From NCBI GenBank assembly GCA_049699975.1, contig JBNAWB010000002.1, positions 1 to 48,859 on the forward strand: DNA of 48,859 bases. Reading direction: 5' to 3'. Shown here in pieces: positions 34,364 to 42,987 of this stretch (within the stretch, counting starts at the first letter, position 1; the number at the start of each line of letters is the position of its first letter). The position numbers and the translations under genes were made by a program. Source of the DNA: CAZAGD01 sp049699975 (lineage in GTDB: Bacteria; Desulfobacterota; SM23-61). Under the pieces are notes generated by a model. It searched no databases. It saw only the letters and a program-made list of their open reading frames with translations, and was not told the origin of the DNA.

Positions 34364-35578
34364 ATGAAAGGTAAAATCAAGAAGGTAGTTTTAGCTTATT
34401 CGGGAGGATTAGATACCTCGGTAATCCTCCATTGGCTCAAAGAAACATATGACTGTGAAGTAATCGCTTTCGTAGCTGATCTGGGCCAGGGTGAAGAGTT
34501 AGCCGGACTAAAAGAGAAAGGTTTGCGCAGTGGCGCCAGTAAAGTTTATATAGAAGATCTCCAAGAAGAGTTTGTGCGCGATTTCATTTTCCCTATGTTA
34601 CGGGCGAACGCCGTTTATGAAAGTGGCTATCTGATGGGCACCTCCATAGCCCGTCCGCTAATCGCCAAAAAGCAGATGGAGATTGCCGCTGCCGAAGGGG
34701 CAGATGCTGTGGCCCACGGCGCCACTGGAAAAGGTAATGATCAAGTACGTTTTGAAATTACCTATCTGGCTTTTAACCCGCGCATTCAAATTATTGCCCC
34801 CTGGAAAATTTGGGATTTCAAATCGCGAACTGATTTAATTAATTATGCCCAAAAGCATGGCATCCCGGTACCGGTCACCGTGGCCAAACCTTACAGTAGC
34901 GATCGTAATCTCTTTCATATCAGCTTCGAAGGCGGTATCTTGGAAGATCCGTGGCGCGAGCCTCCGGAAGACATGTTTATTCTTACTCGCTCACCCCAAG
35001 CAGCACCTGACCAACCGACTTATGTGGATATAGATTTCGAGGAAGGGAACCCGGTGGCCGTCAACGGAGAGCGGCTGTCGCCCGCAGCCCTCCTTACCAA
35101 ACTCAACCAAATGGGAGGAGAAAACGGCATTGGACGAGTTGATATTGTTGAAAACAGATATGTAGGTATGAAATCTCGGGGAGTTTACGAGACACCGGGC
35201 GGGACTATTTTGCATGTAGCCCATCAGGCTGTGGAGTCGATCACTCTCGATCGCGAGGTAATGCACCTCCTGGCCTCTCTTGTCCCGCGCTACGCCGAGA
35301 TGATCTATTATGGCTACTGGTTTTCCCCAGAGAGAGAAGTTTTACAAAAAATGATTGATGAAGCCCAGCGTTCCGTGACGGGTACGGCGCGCCTTAAATT
35401 ATATAAAGGAAACTGCTTAACCGTGGGCCGCAAATCTCCTGTTTCTCTTTATGCGAGTGAATTTGCTACCTTCGAAGAAGACCAGGTATATAACCAGAAA
35501 GATGCCGAAGGGTTTATTCGCCTCAATGCTTTGCGCTTGCGTATCCGGGCCCTTCGGCAAGAGAAAGGGAGGAAATAA
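34364..35578 (+). CDS. argG: Argininosuccinate synthase ArgG
   Basis: A 404-residue enzyme that joins citrulline and aspartate with ATP hydrolysis. The PP-loop AYSGGLDTS is at residues 11-19, with GATGKGNDQVRFE near 125-137 and the citrulline/aspartate-binding SDRNLFHISFEGG region near 180-193. AAGGAG precedes the ATG. It is the last arg gene here; argH, often next in this gene order, is absent. Its stop overlaps the probable start of the lipoprotein gene by one base. Confidence 0.94.
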   Translation: MKGKIKKVVLAYSGGLDTSVILHWLKETYDCEVIAFVADLGQGEELAGLKEKGLRSGASKVYIEDLQEEFVRDFIFPMLRANAVYESGYLMGTSIARPLIAKKQMEIAAAEGADAVAHGATGKGNDQVRFEITYLAFNPRIQIIAPWKIWDFKSRTDLINYAQKHGIPVPVTVAKPYSSDRNLFHISFEGGILEDPWREPPEDMFILTRSPQAAPDQPTYVDIDFEEGNPVAVNGERLSPAALLTKLNQMGGENGIGRVDIVENRYVGMKSRGVYETPGGTILHVAHQAVESITLDREVMHLLASLVPRYAEMIYYGYWFSPEREVLQKMIDEAQRSVTGTARLKLYKGNCLTVGRKSPVSLYASEFATFEEDQVYNQKDAEGFIRLNALRLRIRALRQEKGRK

Positions 35579-36642
35579 TCCGCCGGATCGTTATTCATTG
35601 CCTAATCTGGGGTTTCCTCTTGGGAATCGCCGCTTGCGGGAAAAAGGGTCCGCCGCTGGCCCCGGAGATTACTTTTCCGCAGCCCGTCTCCGACCTGCAA
35701 GCTTTCACATCCCGAGGAAGCTTGTATTTAAAATGGACCATCCCCCAAAGAAATATCAACGGTACCAGATTAACAAACCTCTTGGGGTTCCGTATCTTCA
35801 GGCAAACTAACTCTTTAGGAGCGGCCTCCGCTACCTGTGCCCCTAAATTTGATTTAGTGGCGGAAATTGATTTAGATTTTCCCCGCTCCACCCGGGTTCA
35901 GGATGGCCTCGTTATTTGGAAGGATGAAACAATCAAACCCAATTATGAATATATCTATCTGGTCATTGCTTACAATATTTTTAAAGGAGCGAGCCCGGAA
36001 TCAAATCAAGTTCGGGTATCCTGGGGAAATCTTCTGCCTCCTCCCTATCAAATCGGTCTCCGGCAAGATCACCGCGCTTTGGAAATTTTTTGGGAAATGC
36101 CCACTGATCTCTGGACAGATAAGGAACAAGCGGAATTCCAAGGAATGAATATCTATCGGCGCAAAGAGGGGGAATCTTATAGCTTCTCTCCTCTAAATCC
36201 CCAACCACTCAAGGAAAATAAATACTGGGATGGACAAGTGGAATTGGGCCAAAAATACTTCTACGAAGTTCGCCCCGTAAGGAACTTCCGGGGTACTCTT
36301 TTGGAAGGGATGGGTTCACCCGAGGTGAGCGGGATAGCCAAAACTGTACTTCCTCCGGCTGCGCCAACAGGATTAATCGGCGTATTCCAAAAGGAGGGCA
36401 TAGCTTTGCGCTGGGATGCCCACCCTGAACCCGACATTGCCGGTTATGACCTTTATCGGCGGGCAGAGGATGAAAAGGAATTCCGAAAAATTAACCCCGC
36501 GCCGCTTACAGAAAGGTATTACTTAGATACAATCGTGGATCACCAGAAAACTTATTATTACCGCTTGAAAGCTATTGATTCCTCTCCTGATCGAAGAGAA
36601 AGTGAATTTTCCCGCGAGGTGGAAGTTATTCCTCCGCCTTGA
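35578..36642 (+). CDS. LptM-like N-terminus fused to fibronectin type III repeats; lipoprotein with non-canonical start
   Basis: Starting at ATC 35578, 354 residues: a signal peptide with RR, core IVIHCLIWGFLLG and lipobox IAAC (Cys20), then CGKKGPPLAPE. The latter resembles the LptM/YifL/LppL lipoprotein start (CGLKGPLYFPP type). The rest forms about three fibronectin-III-like domains (roughly 35-125, 150-250, 255-352) with recurring YRR strands. No ATG, GTG or TTG lies in frame between the stop at 35491 and TTG 35620; that TTG would leave only five residues before the Cys and no signal peptide. GGGAGG lies 5 bases before ATC, which overlaps the argG TAA as TAATC. The position just before lysA-dapF mirrors lppL-lysA-dapF in Pseudomonas. 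An outer-membrane-facing role is inferred. Confidence 0.78.
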   Translation: MRRIVIHCLIWGFLLGIAACGKKGPPLAPEITFPQPVSDLQAFTSRGSLYLKWTIPQRNINGTRLTNLLGFRIFRQTNSLGAASATCAPKFDLVAEIDLDFPRSTRVQDGLVIWKDETIKPNYEYIYLVIAYNIFKGASPESNQVRVSWGNLLPPPYQIGLRQDHRALEIFWEMPTDLWTDKEQAEFQGMNIYRRKEGESYSFSPLNPQPLKENKYWDGQVELGQKYFYEVRPVRNFRGTLLEGMGSPEVSGIAKTVLPPAAPTGLIGVFQKEGIALRWDAHPEPDIAGYDLYRRAEDEKEFRKINPAPLTERYYLDTIVDHQKTYYYRLKAIDSSPDRRESEFSREVEVIPPP

Positions 36643-36735
36643 GCAAGTGGGTTCGGGATATGTTCCCCACGTTTCGTTTTCATGCCCCAGTTTTTTCTCA
36701 GCCGCCAAGATATGCTCCCCATTTTAAACTTTCTT

Positions 36736-36765
36736 TTGACCTTTCTCCGAGATTTATGTTATAAA
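36736..36765 (+). promoter_or_regulatory. Promoter of lysA-dapF-dapB
   Basis: TTGACC (36736-36741), an 18-bp spacer, then TATAAA (36760-36765); the lysA ATG follows at 36793 with GAGGG upstream. It suggests that the lysine genes can be transcribed apart from the arginine genes. Confidence 0.6.
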
Positions 36766-36792
36766 AAACTATATTGCTAAAGAGGGATTTTT

Positions 36793-38049
36793 ATGCATGA
36801 CTTTCAGTATCGGGGAAATGATCTTTATTGTGAGGACTTTCCCATTGCCGAAATAGCCAAAGAAGTGGGCACCCCTTTTTACCTTTATAGCTTAAATACC
36901 TTAGAGAGGCATTTTCAGGCTTTTGATCAATCTTTTTCCCAAGTCGATCACTTAGTTTGCTATTCGGCGAAAGCTAATTCTAACATTGCTATATTGCGCA
37001 TCTTTGTCCGCCGCGGGGCGGGAATAGATGTTGTCTCTGGAGGGGAAATCTTCCGCGCCCTAAAAGCAGGTACGCCCCCCGAGCGTATAGTATATTCTGG
37101 AGTGGGCAAACGCGCAGAGGAAATTGAATATGCCTTGGAATTACCCATCCTCATGTTCAATGTAGAATCAACACAGGAATTAGTAGCCATTGACCGTCTG
37201 GCCGGCCAAATGGGGACACAAGCCCGCGTCTCGTTGCGGGTAAACCCGGATGTCGATCCCCGCACTCATCCTTATATTGCCACGGGATTGAAAAAAAATA
37301 AATTTGGGATCAACATTCAGAAATCAGTGGACGAGTACATTTTAGCCAATACTTTGCCCCATATTAAAGTGGTGGGGGTAAGCTGTCATATTGGCTCCCA
37401 ATTGACCGAAGTTGAGCCTTTTGTGGAATCTGGGCGGCGGATCAAAGAATTGATTTTGCGGTTGCGCCGAGAAGGCATTAATATTCGCTATATAGACTTG
37501 GGAGGCGGGTTAGGAATTACTTACCATCAGGAAGAACCCCCTCATCCCCGCGATTATGCTCAGGCTTTATTGAATGAGTTAGGTGATATAGATTGCACTC
37601 TAATCTTAGAACCTGGGCGTGTAATCGTGGGCAATGCCGGCATCTTAGTGACCAGGGTTTTATATACCAAAGATACTGGAGAGAAAAATTTTATTATTGT
37701 GGATGCGGCCATGAATGATTTGATTCGGCCCAGCCTCTATGGCTCCTACCAACGCATTCAACCCGTCTTGAAAAAAGACCGGGTGGAAATTGTTGCTGAC
37801 GTAGTAGGGCCCATTTGCGAATCGGCAGACTTTTTGGCCCGAGATCGCAAAATTGGTAAAGTGGAACCCGGGGAATTGCTGGCGGTTATGAGTGCCGGAG
37901 CCTACGGATTTTCCATGTCCTCAAACTACAATTCTCGCCCCCGCGCTGCGGAAGTGTTAGTGAATAAAGATCGCTTTTACATTATTAGACAACGGGAAGA
38001 TTATGAAGATTTAATTAAAGGCGAGTTCATTCCCGATTTTCTGGAATAA
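36793..38049 (+). CDS. lysA: Diaminopimelate decarboxylase LysA
   Basis: A 418-residue fold-III PLP enzyme that converts meso-diaminopimelate to lysine. The PLP lysine is K60 in YSAKANSN, HIGSQ lies near 197, the phosphate-binding GGGLGI near 237, EPGR near 275, and the catalytic Cys of the partner chain in CESAD near 343. It lies 150 bp after the lipoprotein gene with its own candidate promoter, and 43 bp before dapF. Confidence 0.94.
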   Translation: MHDFQYRGNDLYCEDFPIAEIAKEVGTPFYLYSLNTLERHFQAFDQSFSQVDHLVCYSAKANSNIAILRIFVRRGAGIDVVSGGEIFRALKAGTPPERIVYSGVGKRAEEIEYALELPILMFNVESTQELVAIDRLAGQMGTQARVSLRVNPDVDPRTHPYIATGLKKNKFGINIQKSVDEYILANTLPHIKVVGVSCHIGSQLTEVEPFVESGRRIKELILRLRREGINIRYIDLGGGLGITYHQEEPPHPRDYAQALLNELGDIDCTLILEPGRVIVGNAGILVTRVLYTKDTGEKNFIIVDAAMNDLIRPSLYGSYQRIQPVLKKDRVEIVADVVGPICESADFLARDRKIGKVEPGELLAVMSAGAYGFSMSSNYNSRPRAAEVLVNKDRFYIIRQREDYEDLIKGEFIPDFLE

Positions 38050-38092
38050 TACTCCCCAGGGGAACATCATAATTTAAGCCAAAGGATTTAAA

Positions 38093-38917
38093 ATGGAGCG
38101 TATTCGCTTTTGTAAAATGCACGGCTGTGGGAATGATTTCATCATCATTGATAATCGCCAGAAGATTCTGGATGGCGACCAAATCCGCGATTTGGTCATT
38201 AAAGTGTGCCGGCGGAAAATATCCGTAGGAGCAGATGGGTTAATCCTAATTGAACCATCAGCCCGCGCGCATTTTCGTTGGCGATTTTTCAATGCTGATG
38301 GTAGTGAAGCAGAAATGTGCGGCAATGCTGGCCGCTGCGCGGCCCGTTTTGCCGTTATCAGCGGAATTGCCCCCGCTTCCCTAACTTTTGAAACCAAAGC
38401 CGGAATTATCGCAGCCGAGGTTATGGGTCGGCGCGTAAAGCTGCAGATGACCAAGCCTTTCGGCTTAGAATTAGATATAGAAGTCCCTGTGGATGGAGAA
38501 AAACATCTCTTGGATTTCCTCAACACTGGTGTGCCGCATGCGGTAAAATTTGTTTCTTCTGCTGCTTCTATTCCAGTCAAAGATCTGGGACGGAAAATTA
38601 GGTTCCATCCCCGTTTTCAACCTGCCGGAACTAATGTGAATTTTGTCCAACCCCTCGATGGGCATCAACTGCAGGTGCGCACTTATGAACGGGGGGTCGA
38701 AGATGAAACTTTGGCCTGCGGCACAGGCGCCATCGCTTCGGCCCTCATTGCTGCCTATCGTGGTTTGGTAACTCCTCCCGTAGCTGTTAAAACAAGTGGC
38801 GGAGAAATCTTAAATATTTATTTTCAAAAAGAAGGTAAAGATTTTAAAGAGGTATTTCTCGAGGGCGATACGACTTTAGTTTATGAAGGTATTTTAGGAG
38901 AAGAGGCTTTCCAATAA
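38093..38917 (+). CDS. dapF: Diaminopimelate epimerase DapF
   Basis: A 274-residue cofactor-independent racemase that interconverts LL- and meso-diaminopimelate. The two catalytic cysteines are visible: C76 in MCGNAGRC and the Cys of LACGTGA near 210. The N-terminal MHGCGNDFIIID is diagnostic. It lies between lysA and dapB. No dapA is in the cluster. Confidence 0.94.
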   Translation: MERIRFCKMHGCGNDFIIIDNRQKILDGDQIRDLVIKVCRRKISVGADGLILIEPSARAHFRWRFFNADGSEAEMCGNAGRCAARFAVISGIAPASLTFETKAGIIAAEVMGRRVKLQMTKPFGLELDIEVPVDGEKHLLDFLNTGVPHAVKFVSSAASIPVKDLGRKIRFHPRFQPAGTNVNFVQPLDGHQLQVRTYERGVEDETLACGTGAIASALIAAYRGLVTPPVAVKTSGGEILNIYFQKEGKDFKEVFLEGDTTLVYEGILGEEAFQ

Positions 38918-38949
38918 TTGCCTTAATTGGTAGAGGGAGGGGGAAATTG

Positions 38950-39765
38950 ATGGGGGGAGAAAAAATAAAAGCGATCGTCTTGGGAGCAGCAGGCCGAATG
39001 GGGACGCGGGTTCTTTCGGCGTTGCGTGAAAACCCCAATTTTATGCTTGCTGGAGCCGTGGAAAGAAAAGACCATCCGCAAATCGGCCAGGATATTGGGG
39101 AAGTAGCCGGCTTGGGCAGGTGGCATGTGGCCCTCTCTGGCTCTCTGGAAGAAGCAATAGGCCAGGGCGATGTAATCATAGACTTCACTAATGCCGAAGC
39201 TTCGCTAAATAATTTGAAAGTGGCCGCCGCCGCGGGTAAGGCCGCCGTAGTTGGCTCAACCGGCTTTAATCCAGCCCAAATGGCTGATGTTAAACAAATT
39301 ACGCAGAAGATTCCTTGTGTGCTTTCGCCCAATATGAGTGTGGGCGTAAATGTAATGTTTCGCCTCCTCGCTGACTTAGCCAAAGTATTAGGTGATGAAT
39401 ATGATGTGGAAGTTATTGAGGCTCATCACCGCCTCAAGAAAGATGCCCCCAGTGGCACAGCCGTTAAAATGGGGCAAATTCTGGCCCAAGCTCTTAATCG
39501 CAACTTTGAAGAGGTGGGGGTTTATGCCCGCAAAGGAATTATTGGCGAAAGGACGAAAGCCGAGATCGGTATCCAAACTATCCGCGCGGGAGATATTGTG
39601 GGTGAGCACACGGTGATCTTCGGGGGCTTAGGGGAAAGAATTGAAATTATCCATCGAGCCCATAGTCGCGATAATTTTGCTCGGGGAGCTTTGCGGGCCG
39701 CCCAGTGGGTGGTCAAACAGAAACCCGGGCTATATGATATGCAAGATGTGTTGGGATTGAAATAA
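38950..39765 (+). CDS. dapB: 4-hydroxy-tetrahydrodipicolinate reductase DapB
   Basis: A 271-residue NAD(P)H-dependent reductase of the diaminopimelate pathway. The nucleotide-binding GAAGRMG is near 12-18, the signature EAHHRLKKDAPSGTA starts near 157 with the catalytic His and Lys, and FGGLGERIEIIHRAHSRDNFARGAL closes the fold. I chose ATG 38950, after AGAGGGAGGGGG; a TTG one codon upstream is also in frame. The 34-bp hairpin array starts 13 bp past the stop. Confidence 0.92.
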   Translation: MGGEKIKAIVLGAAGRMGTRVLSALRENPNFMLAGAVERKDHPQIGQDIGEVAGLGRWHVALSGSLEEAIGQGDVIIDFTNAEASLNNLKVAAAAGKAAVVGSTGFNPAQMADVKQITQKIPCVLSPNMSVGVNVMFRLLADLAKVLGDEYDVEVIEAHHRLKKDAPSGTAVKMGQILAQALNRNFEEVGVYARKGIIGERTKAEIGIQTIRAGDIVGEHTVIFGGLGERIEIIHRAHSRDNFARGALRAAQWVVKQKPGLYDMQDVLGLK

Positions 39766-39777
39766 AGATCTGCCGGC

Positions 39778-40250
39778 GCTTTTCCCCTTTGCCCAGCGGG
39801 GAGAGGCAATTCATTTCCTCTTGATTTTGGGGAAGCCTTTTCATTGCCCCTCTCTCCGTGATGGAAATCTTTATATTGAACCTCTCGCCTCTTGGCGAAA
39901 GCATCTTTAATATCCTCCATCGAGGGAAGACTCTCTCTACTTCACCTCTCCCCTCTGGTGGAGAGCATTTTTATTTCATTTCTCCCCTTTTGGGGAGAGA
40001 CTTTTTATTTCGCTTTTCCCCTGTTGGGGAGAGCCTCTCTACTTCGCTTCTCCCCTGGGGGGGAAAGCCTCTTTATTTCACCTTTCCTCTTTTGGGGAAA
40101 GCATCTTTGCTTAACCTCTCCCCTTTTGGGGAGAGCATCTTTGCTTCGCCTCTCCTCTTTTAAGGAGAGTCTCTTTATTTCACCTCTCCCCTGTTGAGGA
40201 GAGCATCTTTATTTCACCTCTCCCCTGGTGGGGAGAGGCAGGGTGAGGGG
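39778..40250. repeat. Tandem array of about fourteen 34-bp hairpin units
   Basis: Each unit has a stem of the type CTCTCCCC-TTTT-GGGGAGAG and a conserved linker like CATCTTTATTTCAC. From 39945 to 40217 the unit starts fall exactly every 34 bp (39945, 39979, 40013, 40047, 40081, 40115, 40149, 40183, 40217). Units to the left are more decayed, with 31-33-bp spacing. The stems vary but mostly keep pairing, for example CTCTCCTC-TTTT-AAGGAGAG. The linkers are repeated, so this is not a CRISPR. Because 34 is not a multiple of 3, the ORFs across it rotate frame and are artefacts. The stretch fills the 572-bp gap between dapB and the next gene. Confidence 0.88.
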
Positions 40251-40337
40251 GTTAAATGAAAAAACAGTTTAAAAGCCCGGGATATATGCCCGAAAACAGA
40301 TGCATTAAAAATTGTTATTAGAAAGGAAGGAGCAAGA

Positions 40338-41564
40338 ATGAAACAACCTTGGAAAACAGATAAGTGGTTTGTTAGCCCATGGAATTATGAAGCCGAAGTA
40401 ACGGCGGGATTCAAATTTCCCCCGGCCAAAGAAATTAAAATTCACGATATAACTTTAAGGGATGGGGAACAACAAGCTGGTATTGCTTATACCAGAGCGG
40501 ACAAATTAAGAATCGCCAAAGCTTTGGCTGAGGCCGGTGTACACCGCATTGAAGCAGGCATGCCTGCTGTTTCCAAAGAAGATGAAGCGGCGATTAAAGA
40601 AATCGTGCAGGCCAATCTGGGGCCGCAAATCTTTGCCTTCTCCCGCTGCATGGTGGCGGATGTTAAATTGGCCAAGGAATGTGGCGTCCACGGGATTGTA
40701 GTGGAAATCCCCTCCAGCGAACATATTATTAAACATGCTTATGGGTGGGAACTGCAAAAGGCTATTGACCTCTCCATTGAAGCAACCCTCTTAGCCAAGG
40801 AGTTGGGCTTATATACGGTTTGGTTTCCTATCGACGCCTCCCGCGCCGACATGAGTTGGTTTTTAGATTTGATCGAAGAGATTGCTACAAAGGGACATAT
40901 GGATGCTTTAGCCGTGGTGGATACCTTTGGCGGCATCTCGCCGCATGCCGTGCCCTATTTAATTAAAAAAATTCGCGAGCGGGTAAAAAAGCCCTTAGAA
41001 CCCCATTTCCATGATGACTTTGGCCTGGGCGTAGCCAATACCCTAATTGCCCTATCCTGTGGCTGTTCAGTCGCCCATACCACGGTCACGGGCATCGGCG
41101 AGCGCGCAGGAAATGCGGCCATGGAAGAATTAGTCCTGGCTTTATTGACTATGTATGGCTTAGATATTGGGATTAAAACCGAGAAGTTTTATTCCCTCTC
41201 TAAATTAGTGCGCGAGCTTTCGGGAACAACTATTCCGGCTAATAGGCCAATTGTGGGCGAAACGCTCTTGAACGTGGAATCAGGGATCGTAGCCAGTTGG
41301 GTGCGCCGGTGTCGGGAACAGCATCCTTTAGAACTGGGACCTTTTGTTCCTGCTTTAGTCGGCCAAAAACCAATTGAAATTGTCATGGGTAAGAAAAGTG
41401 GGGTAGATTCGGTAGCGGAGTGGTTAGAAAAAATGGGCGCCGACGCTTCTCCAGAACAAAAAGAAGCTATCGTCTTAAAAGTCAAAGAAGCTTCGCTCAA
41501 GAAAAAAGGACTGCTTACCGAAAAAGAGTTCCAGGACATCGTGAAACAAGTGGTGCACGGGTAA
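40338..41564 (+). CDS. Homocitrate/2-isopropylmalate synthase family protein (HMGL-like)
   Basis: A 408-residue TIM-barrel enzyme that should condense an acetyl-CoA-type donor with a 2-oxoacid, or cleave a related product. Metal-binding blocks are visible: HDITLRDGEQQAG from residue 36, HFHDDFGLGVANT near 223, and GIGERAGNAAMEELV near 252. It lacks the full LeuA C-terminal regulatory domain, so leucine-type feedback is unlikely. The 30-residue N-terminal lead (KQPWKTDKWFVSPWNYE) is unusual. The neighbours do not fix the substrate: homocitrate, citramalate or a catabolic HMG-type reaction are all possible. GGAAGGAGC precedes the ATG. Confidence 0.78.
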   Translation: MKQPWKTDKWFVSPWNYEAEVTAGFKFPPAKEIKIHDITLRDGEQQAGIAYTRADKLRIAKALAEAGVHRIEAGMPAVSKEDEAAIKEIVQANLGPQIFAFSRCMVADVKLAKECGVHGIVVEIPSSEHIIKHAYGWELQKAIDLSIEATLLAKELGLYTVWFPIDASRADMSWFLDLIEEIATKGHMDALAVVDTFGGISPHAVPYLIKKIRERVKKPLEPHFHDDFGLGVANTLIALSCGCSVAHTTVTGIGERAGNAAMEELVLALLTMYGLDIGIKTEKFYSLSKLVRELSGTTIPANRPIVGETLLNVESGIVASWVRRCREQHPLELGPFVPALVGQKPIEIVMGKKSGVDSVAEWLEKMGADASPEQKEAIVLKVKEASLKKKGLLTEKEFQDIVKQVVHG

Positions 41565-41575
41565 AAGATTATCTG

Positions 41576-41638
41576 GCTATCAGGATGGGGGAGTTAAATT
41601 TCTTTTATCTTTTACTTCTACCATCCTGATAGCTTTTT
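41576..41638 (+). terminator. Intrinsic terminator inside the 3' end of the convergent gene
   Basis: GCTATCAGGATGG (41576-41588) pairs perfectly with CCATCCTGATAGC (41621-41633), a 13-bp stem with a 32-nt loop, followed by TTTTT. It ends the plus-strand synthase gene and lies almost entirely within the coding 3' end of the minus-strand PreA-like gene. Confidence 0.75.
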
Positions 41639-42830
41639 GCGGGCATAGATCAATACAGGTAGAACATCCCTGACAAAGATCAGGATTTATCTCCGCCGCC
41701 TCCTCCGTCAAAATAATCGCATTACAATGCCCAATGTCCACACATAAGCCACACTTGGAACACTTTTGCGGATCAACCTGCGCATATCCAGCCCAAACTG
41801 TTAATTCATTAGCTGGTTTTATCTCCGGAATGAGTAAATCGCGTATTTCGCGTACATTCCGAAATCCCATCTGCGCCATATAATCATGCAGAGCCTGCAG
41901 CCATTTTTCGAGGAAGGCAAAACCATGCAGCATAGTCTCCGTGCATACGCCGATACTATCGGCCCCGCACATCATCATCTGTACAGCATCAGCCATAGAG
42001 GCCACCCCGCCAGTGCCAATTATGTGGGGCTCAGGGCCTACTAATTTGCGAATCTCAAAAACGTCGCGTAAGGCCAGCGGTTTAATCCATGGCCCAGAAA
42101 GGCAAGCCATGGTATTGGCATTCTGCAGGTTATAGATTGGCTTCTTGTAATTCCAAATATCAATGGTCGGGATGCCTAAGCGATTGGCCACGCTACAGAC
42201 TGCCGCTGCGCCAGCGGCAAAAGCGACTTTGGAGACCTCCGCGATTCTCCCTCCCTCAGGAGTTATTTTGGCGATCAAAGGAAGCTGGGTTACTTTTTTG
42301 GTATTTTCAATAACCCAGCGCACAGCCTCTTCATCTTGCCCCATACTGGCCCCGGAGGAAGGCCGCGCTTCTTTTTTCGATCGCTCAGATATATCTACAT
42401 TAAATGACATATTAGGGCAGCAAAAATTTAATTCCAAAATCTGCGCCCCCGCTGCTTCGAACTTACGCGCCGCCTCTAACCAGCCCTCAATATCTGCCCC
42501 GGCTACATAAGAATAATTAGCAATAATTACCAATTCTTTGACTTTCTTCCGGGCCTCCTCAACCAAACGCAGCCCTTGCTCCATGCTCAGGCGATATTCA
42601 GCCGTAAACACATGCAATTTTTCTTTGTTGAGCCAGCGGTAACGGGGTTGATAATTTAGGTAAGGAATGGGGTTGAAGGTTTGCTTGATGGCCGCTGCTC
42701 CCCATCCGCATTGTTCAGCCAATTCTAATTGATCGATCCTTTTCGCTGTCGGCCCCGAAGCTACAATAAATGGATTGCGCAGCTCCACATCCCCTATCTT
42801 CACAGGTAGATGAAAAAGATTTTCTTTCAT
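41580..42830 (-). CDS. PreA-like dihydropyrimidine/dihydroorotate dehydrogenase with 4Fe-4S domain
   Basis: A 416-residue flavin TIM-barrel dehydrogenase of the PreA/DHODH type. The N-terminal NPFIVASGPTAK block and ELNFCCPNM match the FMN domain; the C-terminal 60 residues carry two 4Fe-4S motifs. The second, CQGCSTCIDLCP, is canonical. The first, CSKCGLCVDIGHC, has four residues before the last Cys and no following Pro. PreA normally works with PreT in pyrimidine reduction, but no preT is adjacent, so the electron partner and substrate are uncertain. AGGAGGA precedes the ATG. It converges on the synthase gene. Confidence 0.8.
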   Translation of the reverse strand: MKENLFHLPVKIGDVELRNPFIVASGPTAKRIDQLELAEQCGWGAAAIKQTFNPIPYLNYQPRYRWLNKEKLHVFTAEYRLSMEQGLRLVEEARKKVKELVIIANYSYVAGADIEGWLEAARKFEAAGAQILELNFCCPNMSFNVDISERSKKEARPSSGASMGQDEEAVRWVIENTKKVTQLPLIAKITPEGGRIAEVSKVAFAAGAAAVCSVANRLGIPTIDIWNYKKPIYNLQNANTMACLSGPWIKPLALRDVFEIRKLVGPEPHIIGTGGVASMADAVQMMMCGADSIGVCTETMLHGFAFLEKWLQALHDYMAQMGFRNVREIRDLLIPEIKPANELTVWAGYAQVDPQKCSKCGLCVDIGHCNAIILTEEAAEINPDLCQGCSTCIDLCPQKAIRMVEVKDKRNLTPPS

Positions 42831-42987
42831 TTAAAATTATCCTCCTCTCCTAAAGCGCAAGGCATAAGGCGCAAAACAAAATAGCAAAATAAAAGCCATC
42901 TATTGGAACCCCATTGCTCATCAAGCCTCACTCCTTTCGAGTAGTCTAGGTTATTTTCCTCTCTGGGCTCTTGGTGCCCTCTGGGGC

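Noticed and set aside
39858..40197. Two overlapping 101-residue ORFs rich in SPLLGRASLL-type repeats
   Set aside because: They are translations of the 34-bp hairpin array, which stays open in several frames; 34 is not divisible by 3, so the peptide repeat is an artefact.
39778..40250. CRISPR array
   Set aside because: Both the palindromic part and the linker repeat from unit to unit, so there are no unique spacers; no cas genes are nearby and the stems are degenerate.
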